NCBI GenBank assembly: GCA_039545355.1
Contig: BCJJ01000027.1
Location: forward strand, 525,648-589,647
Reading direction: 5' to 3'
Origin: Trichosporon coremiiforme
Taxonomy: Eukaryota; Basidiomycota; Tremellomycetes; Trichosporonales; Trichosporonaceae
DNA: 64,000 nucleotides
This document shows positions 51,838 through 62,797 of this stretch, in pieces. Below the pieces are notes generated by a model. It made no database searches. It saw nothing but the letters and a program-made list of their open reading frames with translations, and was not told the DNA's origin. The translations under genes were made by a program, and so were the position numbers. The number at the start of each line of letters is the position of its first letter. Within the stretch, counting starts at the first letter, position 1.

Positions 51838-53628
51838 ATGACCGTCCGCATGAACCTCTGGGTGAGTAGTAGCTTGTTGAGCTCGAAGGTAGAGTTGGGG
51901 TTGAGCCCCTCGGTCACTTCGTTGTTTGTCCCGCCGCTGGCTGGCCCCGCAATCGGTAGCGTCATCCGATCTCTGATACCGATGAGGGATCCGCGGTCTT
52001 GGATCTGGACGAAAGGCTACGCTGTGGCAGAGAGCAGTGGGTCAGAGTAGTGACATCGCTACTCGTCGTTGCTTGAGCCTCAGAGGGAGGCTCGCCGGCG
52101 TCCGTGCGGGGGGCGACACAAACATCAAAACAATGTCCCAGGGTGGATGTTGCTGAGGTCACCGAGCCGGCAGATTTTCATCCAACTCTACCTCAGAGCA
52201 CAACTCTCTGCTCAGTCAACGTTAGCTGACATCCAGTCCCTCACCCTCATCCCCGGAGAGCCCATCCCTCTCTACGTCAACCGCGACTTCCAGATCACCA
52301 ACGCCGCCCTCGCCGAGGACCTCCTTTCCGAGACCGGCCGCTCGGTCGTCAAGGTCACCCACAACCCCATCTCGCAGTCTGCTTTCGATGAGGACTCCGA
52401 GTTCGACTCTGATGAGGACGACGAGTCGTTCGAGGGCCCCGAGGGCGACGACGACGAGGAGTCTGAGGACTCTGAGGAGCAGGAGGGCGAGGACGATGAC
52501 GGTGAGGACGACGATGAGGACATGGAGGAGGACGATGACGATGAGGACGACCTTGAGGAGACCTCTGTCCTCTGCTCCCTCACTGCTGGCAAGTGTGAGC
52601 AGGCCGTCCTCAACCTCACCTTCGTCGAGGGCGAGGTCGTGATCTTCGAGGTTTCCGGCGAGAAGTGAGTTCACGTAATGTCTGGCGATAACTGACACTG
52701 CAGCGCCGTCCACCTCATGGGCAACTACGTCAACCAGTTCCCCGCAGACGACTACTCTGACTCTGACTCGGAGTACGAGTCTGACGACTATGATGACCTC
52801 TCGCTCGACGAGGAGGACGAGTTCGATGTCGAGGAGGTCGAGGTTGCCCCCAAGGGCAAGATCGAGCTGATCGAGCCCGAGTCGAAGCCCGCCAAGCAGG
52901 ACAAGAAGCGCAAGGCCGAGGAGGAGGCCCCCGCCGCCGAGGAGCAGGAGCTCTCCAAGAGCCAGAAGAAGAAGCTCGCCAAGAAGGCCAAGGTTGAGGA
53001 GGCCGCCGCCGCGAACGTCAAGAAGGAGAAGGAGGTTACCCCTAAGAAGGAGTCGAAGAAGGTGAGAAAGTAAGCTGGAGCGATATGCCGGTCCAACCCA
53101 ACACCCCAAGAACTTTATAGAATAGCAAGACGACATTAATTGTAGGAAGTAATGCAGTAGCACCCAAACGCTCCGCTTCTTCCTGCACTGATGCTTCCGG
53201 CTGTGCTGTGAACTCTTGGGCTGGCTTAGCCGTTCGATTTCAGACTGGGCACTGGCTACCGCTTCCAGCTTTCTCCGCCGCGACGCTAGCTGACACCGCA
53301 GACCCTCCCCTCCGGCCTGATCATCGAGGATGTGAAGCAGGGCAACGGCCCCGTTGCCAAGCCCGGCAAGCGCCTCGGCATGCGCTACGTCGGCAAGCTC
53401 GAGAACGGCAAGCAGTTCGACGCCAACACCTCGGGCAAGCCGTTCTCCTTCGTCCTCGGCCGCGGCGAGGTCATCGCCGGCTGGGACCAGGGTCTCGCCG
53501 GTATGGCCGTCGGCGGTGAGCGCCGCCTCACCATCCCCGCCAAGCTCGCGTACGGCAAGCAGCGCATCCCCGGCATCCCCCCCAACTCGACCCTCAAGTT
53601 TGACGTCAAGCTCGTCTCCGTCAACTAA
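51838..53628 (+). CDS. Nucleolar FKBP-type peptidyl-prolyl isomerase
   Basis: Four exons: 51838-51861 (MTVRMNLW), 52237-52664, 52704-53061 and 53302-53628, about 378 residues. The first intron is 375 nt, long for this genome. An N-terminal nucleoplasmin-like fold ([38 protein letters not shown]) surrounds an Asp/Glu/Ser-rich acidic loop. A second acidic stretch, then a Lys-rich nucleolar-type segment ([12 protein letters not shown]), precede a complete C-terminal FKBP domain ([60 protein letters not shown]). This order matches yeast Fpr3/Fpr4, histone chaperone-prolyl isomerases. Confidence 0.92.
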
Positions 53629-53931
53629 GCGAACGCTACGAATAGAGTGAACGTCTGATATCCGGTATCTGGTGTCTCGGGGAGAAGAAGCACTGGGGCG
53701 ACCGCGGCCGCGAGCTAACGCGACGACCACCGCGATCTGGCCAGCTCAAGCTGGCATAAAAGCTACTGTTTTTGCAACATACAACCTAAAATATGCTGAT
53801 TCCGATGCATTGCAGATAATAATAGAGAGACATGCACATCCGGGTGCCCAAGTGTCCATACTAACGTTATTCACAGTATAACGACAGTCAGTTCTCGATG
53901 TAGCTCATCGCGAGAGTTGGTCGAAGGAGAG

Positions 53932-54963
53932 TCACGGAGTGTGCAGCGGCGGCGAGAGTGACGGCGCGATCGAGGGCGCACCCATGCTCGATCCGGGTGT
54001 GAGCATTGAGGGCGTCGACAGCGCCGACGTCGAGCCCGATGCCACGGAGGGCGTCGGGTCCATCTCACTGAGCACGACACGCGTATACCGCCCCTCGAAC
54101 TCGTACCGAACGATGGAGAAGGCCTGCTTCACGGCGTCGAACGCGACTGGATCCTCAGTCTCCAACAGCAGGACGCGGGTGCCCCTGTGATAACAGCGGA
54201 GGAGGAAGGAGACGAGTTCCGGTGTCGCGTTCGTGGGCACGGGGGAGAGCCGCAATGCCTCTGCGCTAGGATCGAGGCGGGGAAGAATGAACGCTGCGAA
54301 GTGCGCGGGGAAGTCAACGTGCAACGTAGACAGGCGCGGGAGGGATAGGGCGCGGTACATTGCCTCGAGCTGGACGGCCTGTGATTAGCTGTTGCCCTCA
54401 CGGCCTGAGCTGATATGATTGTCTGATGAGGAGAGACAAACCCAAACCCAAACCCACCTTGATCCTGCGAGCACGGTAGACGGCCGACTTGCCACCCTTT
54501 GCCTTGATGCAGGACCAGCCGGTGCGGAAGGGCGAGAGGAACTTGACGTCGACGAGCCCGTCGAGCGTGTCCAGCTCGCGCAGCGGGCGGTCCTTGATGG
54601 CAACGGTGAGCTGGATCTGGACTGAATGTTAGCTTGAGTGGTCGCTTCCTACAGCTTTCCTACCACACCCTCGTAGTGCGCGTGGAAACTGCTAGTGCCC
54701 AGTCCGGCGATCATTCCCCAGAGACAGTTGGAGGAGCTACCTCAGTCTCCAAGTGGGGACCGCAGTCTTGCCGACGCACGAGACAGTTGATAGAATGGGA
54801 TCGGTCAGATGGGCGGGCCCAACGGTCAGCAATGAGACTTACTCTCCTCTAGCTCATTCACGAGCTGGTGCGCGTACATCTTGCGCTTGGTCGGCGGGGT
54901 CGGTGCCGTGACGGCAGCCAGCGCAGACGTCATCTGGATGTTGCCGTGTTCCGTGAGGGTCAT
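53932..54963 (-). CDS. Hypothetical protein
   Basis: Three exons from the ATG at 54963 (MTLTEHGNIQMTSALAAVTA). A roughly 200-nt intron separates KMYAHQLVNELEE from IQLTVAIKDRPLRELDTLDG, and a shorter one lies before AVQLEAMYRALSLPRLS. About 250 residues. The middle has an ordered beta/alpha look (LVDVKFLSPFRTGWSCIKAK, SFLLRCYHRGTRVLLLETED, IVRYEFEGRYTRVVLSEMDP) and the tail is Ser/Thr/Pro-rich. I do not recognise the family. A 15-bp tandem repeat lies in its upstream region. Confidence 0.6.
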
Positions 54964-55132
54964 GTTATTGTCAACTTCTACTTATGCGACCAACGCAGAT
55001 GAGGTGACAAGGGGGGTGCGGAGGTGAGTGTGCCCGCTCGTGCGGAGTGGAGGTGGGCTGTTGTGAGGGCGCGTCGGGGCGAGCGGAGGGCGTGCGAGTA
55101 TGCGAGCGTGAGAGCGAACGGACGTGTGATGG

Positions 55133-55190
55133 GGAGTGTGCGATGAAGAATGTGCGATGAAGAGTGTGCGATGAAGAGTGTGCGATGGTG
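55133..55190. repeat. 15-bp tandem repeat
   Basis: GTGTGCGATGAAGAa/g occurs about four times with single-base differences, within the leader or core promoter of the minus-strand hypothetical gene that starts at 54963. Confidence 0.75.
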
Positions 55191-55491
55191 ACAACGACGA
55201 TGGGTCCTCCAGGCAGTGAAGTAGTGAGCGGCCGGGATAGGCATGTGAGAACATTGCAAGTGCCAGAGGGGACGTGCATTGGGCGTGGGATGTGCACGAC
55301 GTGTGTTGCCACTGCACAGCCCACAACGCGCCCGCAGGCGTGGCTGAGTCGCGTGCACGGCGTCAATCACGCGCCGCGCACAGTCCAGCTTGCCATTCCA
55401 GTAGCGCCATGTGACTGAAGCATGCAGAAGTGGGTGAAAGGTGGAACTCATGGCCAGCCAGGCGCGGTCATCCGGCACTCAACTATCTTAG

Positions 55492-55710
55492 TCTTCCTCC
55501 AAGTCTGGCAAGCACTGTTTTGGCGACCAGGTCACTCTGGCGGACGCTACTCTCGCTCCCCAGCTCATCACTGTGCAGCGCTTCTGCCCCGACCTCGTTG
55601 CAAAGTACCCCACCATCAGCTCGGTCAACGACAACATCACCAAGCTGCCCGCGTTTGTCAAGGCCGACTTCCGCCACCAACCGGACACTCCCGAGGACCT
55701 GCGTGCGTAG
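55492..55710 (+). pseudogene. Orphan 3' exon of maleylacetoacetate isomerase (GST zeta)
   Basis: The reading SKSGKHCFGDQVTLADATLA, PQLITVQRF...YPTISSVNDNI and RHQPDTPEDLRA-stop is the C-terminal third of a zeta-class glutathione transferase/maleylacetoacetate isomerase. It begins right after an intact acceptor (CTCAACTATCTTAG), but no upstream exon with the catalytic N-terminal thioredoxin domain (SSCSxR) can be found in the 500 bases before it. The fragment is therefore most likely a remnant. In tyrosine catabolism this enzyme feeds fumarylacetoacetase, whose broken gene lies 490 bp downstream. Confidence 0.7.
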
Positions 55711-56196
55711 AGCACACGCGTGTAGACTAGCAGAGTAGATGGCGAGAATGCAGTACAGTTGCGGCAGAGGCAAGAGTTCGGAGATCGGCGTCTTAGCTCG
55801 GTTATCAGCGCCAGGATCGGCCGTATGGAGCATTCTTAAGTGATCTCTTTGTGGAGTCTTGTCCCCCCACACTTGTGAGCACCACCAGCTCAACTAGCTG
55901 CCGACTCATGCACGCTACTCTATGCCGCTGCACGATCGCAGCCGACGTCTTGGCCCGCCTGGGTTGCCCACCGCGGGGCTTATCGCTCGCTCCCAGGAGG
56001 TGCTTGATTTACCCGCTTCGTTCATCCACTCTTGGTCGCTGACGTCAGGACGCAGCTAGTCACGCCGGCTCATCGGTGGACGGGTGACAGACGGCACAAG
56101 TGTTCTAGCAGCATTCCTACTGCAAGAGCTAGTGCGACAACCGTATTCCTTCATAAGAACTCGCCTCTTGGGACGACGTCTTCCATCTCCGCCACA

Positions 56197-57317
56197 ATGT
56201 CCTTTGTCAAGTACGCCGCCGACTCACAGTTCCCGATCCAGAACCTGCCTTATGGCGTGTTCTCGACGGCGGAGAACCCCAACCACCGCCCAGGTGTCGC
56301 CATTGGCGACTTGATTCTCGACCTCGACGCCCTCTCGAGGAGCAAGCACTTTGAGGGCAGCCCCGTCCCCGCCGAGGTCTTCCAGACCACCATTCTCAAC
56401 GAGTTCATTGCCCGCGAGCCAGAGGAGTGGTCTGCGTTCCGCAAGTTCCTCCAGAAGGTCCTCGCGACCGGCTCGCCCGCCGAGGCTGATCAGGCGACGC
56501 TGCTCGTCCTGCAAAAGGACGCCCAGATGCACCTCCCCGCCGAGATCAACGAGTACACCGACTTTTACGCTTCGTACGAGCACGCGTTCAACTGCGGTGC
56601 CCTCATCCGCGGTCCCTAGCATGCTCTCCAGGCCAACTGGAAGCACCTCCCAGTGGGCTACAACGGCCGTGCGTCGGCCGTCGTCGTGTCGGGGACGCCG
56701 TTCAACCGCCCCATCGGCCAGATTCTCGACAAGCCCGGAGACAAGCAGCCAATCTGGGCGCCGTGCCGCCGCCTCGACTATGAGCTCGAGATAGGCGCCT
56801 TCATCGGTGGCAAGCCCAATAAACTTGGTGAGCGCCTCACCCCCGAGGAGTCGCGCCGCCATCTGTTTGGCTTCACTCTTCTGAACGACTGGTCGGCCCG
56901 CGACATCCAGACCTGGGAGTACGTTCCTCTCGGCCCCTTCCTCTCCAAGAATTCGTGTACCTCGATCTCGCCGTAGATCGTCGCTGCCGAGGCGCTCCTG
57001 CCGTTCAAGACCAAGCAGTACGATCACGACCCCGCCCTTCTTCCTTACCTCGTCGACAAGGACGGCTTCAACTACGACATTCCGCTCACCATTCAGATCA
57101 AGCGTGAGTCCAGCCACCCGGGTGATAGCTGACATCAGCCAAGGAAGGCTCAGAGTACGTCCACATCTCGAGCTCGAACATGAAGCACCTGTACTACACC
57201 ATCCCGCAGATGATCACCCACCACGCGAGCACCGGCTGCCCGATGCGGCCCGGCGACCTCATCGGCTCCGGCACCATCTCGGCGCCCAACGACGACGGCC
57301 TGGCGGCGCGGGCCTGA
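56197..57317 (+). pseudogene. Fumarylacetoacetase (FAH) pseudogene
   Basis: Starts MSFVKYAADSQFPIQNLPYG, the normal FAH N-terminus, and keeps [69 protein letters not shown] and the intron-spanned IQIKPKEGSEYVHISSSNMK block, up to RPGDLIGSGTIS. The frame is interrupted by a TAG at 56617-56619 (in the R-G-x-x-ALQ segment) and another at 56974-56976, exactly where the invariant Trp of TSISPWIV belongs. After SGTIS the sequence leaves the family and stops at 57317, so the last roughly 70 residues are missing. The enzyme would have made the last cleavage of tyrosine/phenylalanine breakdown. Confidence 0.85.
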
Positions 57318-57322
57318 GTGAC

Positions 57323-57683
57323 TCATTCCTGGACAAAGCCGCGGAACGGCGCAATGCCGGTGCCGCTGGGATCTTGGTCGCGCCGGGGAGGCGGAAGGTC
57401 GAGCGGCGTGTGTGAACCGGGGTGCGGACAATGTTGTCGCGGACGTGGAGGTCGCGCGGGCCAGAGAAGTTGTACGACGGCAGCGAAGTCGGGACACCGT
57501 CAAGGCGGATAGCCGTGTCGGCCTTGCCCATGTGGCCGTTGTCCATCTTGCTGTGGACGTTGAGGAGGAAGTTGGTCGTCAGGCCAAAGATGGGTCGTGT
57601 CGGGTCCCCGTTCAACCGAACAGGCACGTTGTCGTCTTGGACGCCACGCGTCGAGAATGATCGAGTGAAGTCGAAGTCCCATT
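57323..57683 (-). pseudogene. NADPH-cytochrome P450 reductase (CPR) remnant
   Basis: On the minus strand the frame reads FDFTRSFSTRGVQDDNVPVR, FGLTTNFLLNVHSKMDNGHM and TPVHTRRSTFRLPG, then, one frame over, SGTGIAPFRGFVQE-stop. The x-VATNxLL, PVH(V/I)RRSxFRLP and GPGTGIAPFRGFVQER blocks are landmarks of the FAD/NADPH-binding half of CPR. About ten residues between RLPG and GTGIAP are lost, with a frameshift. It ends 6 bp from the end of the FAH pseudogene on the other strand, so the two meet at a rearrangement junction. Confidence 0.7.
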
Positions 57684-58223
57684 ATGAGGGTTGTCGATAA
57701 TTCGTAAGATGCGCCGAACTCCCCGAAATCAATACCACAGAACAGTCCTCAATGGAACGCGGGCTCTGCAGGTCGTAAAGAAGCGAAACAAACTTACATA
57801 ATTTCGGGAACCTGGGTAAATGGGCAGCACTGAAGAGACTCTCAGAAATGTGTCCCGCCCCTTGACCGTCGGCACATTAGAAGGATTCTACGTTAAATGC
57901 TCTGTGAATGCGCCGGAAGAGGGAGATCCGGGAGGTCTTAGGCTGGGTTGGACCCTACACTATGTCTTTCCGCGAGGACGGGGAGGTGTCTCTCCAATCA
58001 ACTGCGATTGTCCGACGTCTACTCATCCTGCATGCTGTGCGATCTTTTGCGCGTAATTATGGACGCACATGATGCCATGGGGATGATCCGAGGTGAGAAA
58101 CCCCAAGAGGACATGCAACATATTGTATAAGAGGGGTACATACTGTATAAAAGGCATGTTCTGAAGCTCAGACTCACCACACTCACCACACTCACCACAC
58201 TCACCACACTCACCACACTCACC
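57684..58223. promoter_or_regulatory. Upstream region of the aspartic protease
   Basis: Two TATA-like words in similar surroundings, TGTATAAGAGG near 58123 and TGTATAAAAGG near 58144, then a tandem ACTCACCAC repeat (about six copies, 58172-58223) forming the immediate leader up to the ATG. No gene in the rest. Confidence 0.6.
58172..58223 (+). repeat. 9-bp tandem repeat in the 5' leader
   Basis: ACTCACCAC repeated about six times without interruption. The last copy merges into the start context (CTCACC-ATG). Confidence 0.9.
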
Positions 58224-59539
58224 ATGAAGTTCGTTGCTGCGTTTGTCGTCCTCGCCGCGCTGGTCTCTGCCGCTCCGGCGGACAGCAGGGCCATCGAACC
58301 GACCCACATTGGTCTCACCCACCACAAGGGCGGCAAGGCCAGCCTCGACAAGATTGTCCGCCGGACTCTCAAGACTGAGCTCAAGTACGCACGGAACCTC
58401 CCCGAGGAGGACCGCGCCAAACTCCAGAGGCGAATCACCGAGTTTGATGCGTCGCTCGTGAAGCGCAAGCAGAGCGGCTCTCTCCCTCTCGTCGACCTTC
58501 AGAATGACACAGCGTACACTGTACCGGTTTCCGCTGGTACTCCGCCACAGACCTTGGACATCGAGATCGACACCGGCTCCAGTGCCCTTTGGATCACTTC
58601 AGCCAACTGCACTGATATCATTTGCAACCGTGGTTTCAACATCAACGAGTCGTCCACCATCGTCGACCTCAACAAGGATCTCTTTCTGGCCTTTGGTGGT
58701 GGTTCCCTCAGGGGCGGCTACTTTAAAGATGTTGTCGGCCTTGGGAACGTGAAGAGCACTGCGGAGTTTGGTCTTGGATGGCATGTCTATTGGGGTGACT
58801 TTTGGCGCCCGTCAGGCATCCTTGGCCTGTCGTTCCCCGCAGGTGGAAACGTTTCCGACCCTATCTGGTACCAACAGGTCCAGGCTGGCCTGTGGCGCGA
58901 CGAGCAGTTTGGCGTCTATCTTGGCCGCGTCCCTGACGATGCACCCGAGTCCAACCCCAACAAGGGCCAGATCACCTTTGCGTGAGTGTTACAGATACTT
59001 GAACGTAATGCTGACCTTGCAGCGGTATCGACCACAGCCTCATCAACGGCAAAGTCGACTACATCCCGTTGCAGTCGGCCGGCGAACTGTTCGAATTTGC
59101 CTGGGCGGTGCCGATGGACAATGTCAAGGTTGGCGGCAAAACTCTAGTGCAGAACAACAGCCTCGCCATTATTGACACTGGTACCGCCGGTATCTTCGGC
59201 CCCTCGGCCCAAATCGAGCAGCTCTACGCCAACATCCCCGGCGCTGCCCCTATTCCCAACTACCCAGGCATCTACAAGGTCCCATGTGACGCTAAGAACA
59301 TGGGCGTTAGCTTGAACTTCAACGGCATTGACTACCCTATCAAGGATGAGGACATTATTGGAGCCCCCGAGAAGCTGCCTGGGTCGGACGAACTTATCTG
59401 TGCCGGTGGTATCATGAGTTCGGACGCCTACAATGGCCACTGGCTCGTCGGCTCCGTCTTCCTCAAAAACGTCTACAGTGTCTACCGCTATAACCCCAAG
59501 GCGGTCGGCTTTGCCCAGCTCAAGAAGGAGTACAACTAG
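58224..59539 (+). CDS. Secreted aspartic protease (pepsin family A1)
   Basis: Two exons, 58224-58981 and 59023-59539, giving 424 residues. A signal peptide (MKFVAAFVVLAALVSAAPA) is followed by a propeptide containing a dibasic-like processing site (SLVKRKQSG near residue 78). Both active-site motifs are intact: DTGSS at residues 116-120 and DTGTA at 304-308, in the contexts LDIEIDTGSSALW and SLAIIDTGTAGIFG. C-terminal WLVGSVFLKNVYSVYRYNPK matches the family. Conserved Cys are few (NCTDIIC; VPCDAKN...ELICAGG). It is probably an extracellular or vacuolar digestive protease. Confidence 0.92.
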
Positions 59540-60286
59540 TGTGCAGCACTACCAGGGGGTGTCACCAAGCTCGCAGTGCTAGCGATAAGACCGAATCTAA
59601 ACACGAGCCTGATTTCAATATAGTCGTGGTCGTATGATCTCGATGCATTCCTGTATTAAGAATGATATACAGTACAAAAGTAGCCGAGATTGGCCGCCTC
59701 ACGTGATCGGCTGTGTCGAGCTTACCGAACCCCGCTAGTCGCCGGGCAAGTGGATGAGGATATGCTCTTCTCATCAAGCCTGTGCTTCTCATCACTCGTA
59801 TACAGCGCAGCCTACAAACATGCCGACTAGCGAAGCGTTCCCCTCTCGCATTGGAATCAGTGGGCAGGCCACCCTGAAGACGAGTTGACTTCAGTCGGAC
59901 TGGGGGCGATGGGCTACCCCTTTGTCGTATCCCCGGGATGCAGACCTGCGTGAGACCGGGATCGGCGAGAGCGGGTTTGATCGAGGATAAGAGATGTGAG
60001 ACTATTCATACGATGAGGCTACGGATATGGAGGTTCTCGCCTTTACATACGTGTTCCGCCTCAGCGTAGGATACAGTCGAGCCTTCGGGAGGCGGTTCTG
60101 CTAGCGGGACGCCACGTGGGCGGAGAGCCGACCGATGTCCGTGAAGTGGTTTCACGACACTGTGGTACCCTAATCCGCTCAGCCTGTTCAAGCAATTTCG
60201 GCAAAGTGTCCATCCACACAGGAGCGCGAGTCTCCAGATGGTAATGACCATGATGCAACCTCCACTTCAACAACAAACATTTCACG
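59540..60286. other. Intergenic, no gene seen
   Basis: Balanced composition, no supported ORF. Contains the leader of the GrpB-family gene. Confidence 0.3.
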
Positions 60287-60862
60287 ATGCCGATCCAAGT
60301 CGTCGAGTATGACCCGGCCTGGCCGACATACTTCGCCTCCCTCTCCTCTGAGCTCGCCACTATTCTCGCCGGCGTTCCAGCACAGATAGAGCACGTCGGT
60401 TCCACTTCCGTTCCAGGGCTAGCGGCAAAGCCAGTCCTAGACGTCGACATCATCACTGCGCCTGCGCACATTCCAGCCGTCATCGCCGCCCTATCGGCAG
60501 CAGAGTACACGCACAGAGGCAATCTCGGGATACCAGGACGCGAAGCCATCGCCAGCCCCTCAGACCCCGAGCACAAAGCCAAACATGGCGGCCTGAAGAG
60601 GAACATTTACGTGTGCGCCGAGGGCTGTCTCGCGCTGAGAAACCATCTCGCAGTGCGTGACGTGCTCCGCGAAAGGGAAGACTTGAGGGAAGAGTACGCA
60701 GCGACGAAGCGACGGCTGGCTCAGGAGACGGAGGACATGGACGTCTACGTCGAGGGGAAGAGCGATGTCCTGGCGCGGATACTGGAGGCTGGCGGCATCG
60801 GCGCAGTGGAGAGGGATGACGTGCGGGAGGTGAACCGTGCGCCGGAGCCGGCGGGGGCTTAA
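60287..60862 (+). CDS. GrpB family (UPF0157) protein
   Basis: Intronless, 191 residues. VVEYDPAWPTYFASLSSELA, IEHVGSTSVPGLAAKPVLDV and DIITAPAH are the GrpB nucleotidyltransferase-like core (HVGSTSVPG...KPxxDxD, with the metal-binding Asp pair). The following GYxxRGxxGIPGR-like stretch (YTHRGNLGIPGREAI) and HLAVRDVLR are also typical. Members occur widely in bacteria and in scattered fungi, so old horizontal transfer is plausible. Cellular function is not established for the family; RNA or nucleotide transfer is suggested by the fold. Confidence 0.85.
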   Translation: MPIQVVEYDPAWPTYFASLSSELATILAGVPAQIEHVGSTSVPGLAAKPVLDVDIITAPAHIPAVIAALSAAEYTHRGNLGIPGREAIASPSDPEHKAKHGGLKRNIYVCAEGCLALRNHLAVRDVLREREDLREEYAATKRRLAQETEDMDVYVEGKSDVLARILEAGGIGAVERDDVREVNRAPEPAGA

Positions 60863-61400
60863 TCGTCGGCGAATCGCGTTGGAGGGACAGCGGCACGACT
60901 TGCATGTGATGAGCGTGCGAACGGCCGGTGATGACGATAAGGCGATATGCATAAGCACGGCTGAGCGCCGTGCACTCTGACCTGGGCGATGACGAGTGCA
61001 TGGGCATGAGCGTACCGGTTACCAGCTTGACAGAAGCCGTCCTCGGCCAAATCCGACTGTGCGCGAGGTGTTTCTCGCTGCACGCTAGCCAGACGATCAA
61101 ACATACATCGTCTCCGTGGCAGAGCTACCAGTCTGCTGGCATTCCCCCCTCTGTGGTTAGCTCATGGCGAGTACATCGCGTTCGGTCTCCTGCAGCCTGC
61201 AATACAGCGAAACCGTATTCCGTTATCAGCATGAGATCGCCGACAACCCGGTCACGCTCGGCCTCGGCATGGCCGGCTAAAGGCACACCCGAGCTACATC
61301 GGCTGTTCCTCTCCGCTCGAGGTGGAGATAATCTGATAAAATCAACATCCACTTCTCTCCACTCCTCACCTCTCCCACGGCCTCTTGCACACCTTCCGCA
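60863..61400. other. Intergenic, no gene seen
   Basis: No supported ORF; short CT-rich stretch just before the next start. Confidence 0.3.
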
Positions 61401-62593
61401 ATGGCCCCACCGAAACAGAAGAAGCGCGCTAGACCGTGGTACATGAACGCAGTGCCGGGTCCGTACTCGGACCACGTGTACAAGAGCGAGCACGGCGTCG
61501 ACATTCCTTTGAGAGTCTGGCCCGCGACTAGTGGAGAGGGTCCGCGGCCGTATTTAGTGTGGTATCACGGTGGTGGCTTCACGTACGTCTCTCCAGTGAC
61601 TGTGTGCTGATGATAGCTTTGGGAAGCACTTCACACCGAACCCGTGGATCCTCCCCGGCTTCCGTTCGCGCGGCTACCACGTCGTCTCCGTCGGGTATCG
61701 GCTACTCCCTCACGTATCTTTCTTCGAAATCATGTCGGACTCGGAAGCGGCGTTCAGCTGGCTCCAGTCGAATCTCCCTTCTGTGCTCTCCACTTTTGGA
61801 GCCGAGGTCGACCTCTCGCGCTGGGTGACCGGGGGCGACTCCGCCGGCGCCGCGATCGCAGCATGGGGATCACTCCGCTTCAGCCCAATGCCCACAGCCT
61901 TCGTGTCAGTGTACGGCATGTCGACGTGCAGCGATCCATACTTCCTGCCTCCCGGTCGGGACCCGCCATTGAAAAAGGTCGTGAACTCGCTGTCCGCGAT
62001 CCAGGCGTTCTGCGACGAGCGCGATCCGGCCAAAGCAGAGTTCTGCGGCGTGTTCAAGCACGAGCTCCCGCCCAACTTCACGCTGCAGCAGTTGCGCGCG
62101 TACTGGGGCATGCCCTCAGACTGGGAGCCGCCAAAGACAGCCCAGATGCGCACCGACATGATGACCTACGAGTATGAGCGGAAGCTCATGAGCGTGATTG
62201 GCGGGCGGAGGGAGAGGTTCGGGAGTGACGAGGACTGGATGGAGAGTTTGAAGCCGCTGGACGTGGTTCGGCAAGTACACGAGAGGAAGAGGTTCCCGCC
62301 GGCCTTCATGGCGCACGGCGACAAGGACTGGACCGTGCCGACGTACCACACGCGAAACCTTGAGGCAGCCTTACGTGCCGAGAATCTGCCGTGCAGGGCG
62401 ATGTACCCGCCCGGCGAGCTGCACAACTTTGACCTGAAGATTGCCGTGAGTCCTCTTCCCTCCAATGCATGCTGATGGTCAGGGCCCTCAAGATCCTGAA
62501 TGGGACACGATCATTACCCCGCTGCTCGACTTTGTCGACTCGTATGTGTACGGCGACGCGGCGGACCAGGCGCCAAAGGAGAGTCGGCTCTAG
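61401..62593 (+). CDS. Alpha/beta hydrolase-3 type esterase/lipase
   Basis: Three exons, 61401-61582, 61617-62445 and 62483-62593, with 34-nt and 37-nt introns, about 373 residues. YLVWYHGGGFTFG carries the HGGG oxyanion-hole motif of the hormone-sensitive-lipase-like group, spanning the first splice junction. GGDSAGAAIAAWG is the nucleophile elbow (GDSAG). HGDKDWTVPTYHT provides the acid and ELHNFD the His of the triad. No signal peptide; intracellular esterase or carbamate/ester hydrolase, substrate unknown. Confidence 0.85.
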
Positions 62594-62797
62594 TCCCGTC
62601 GCGTGCCGGAGTCCGGACCGAACATCTCAGACCTGCAGAATGGATCGGTTTAACTCTCACACCACATGAGCACAGTCTTCTCAGCCGGCAGATCTCGTGC
62701 ACCAGGTCACGCTCAGTCGGTTCATCTAGAAATGCATACATATAAGCATGGTCCAAATCCCCCCGCGGCCCGGGCGATTCTGCCCACACCACTATCA

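Noticed and set aside
52222..53730. 502-codon minus-strand ORF opposite the FKBP gene
   Set aside because: Leu/Val-rich mirror of the Asp/Glu-rich acidic loops on the plus strand.
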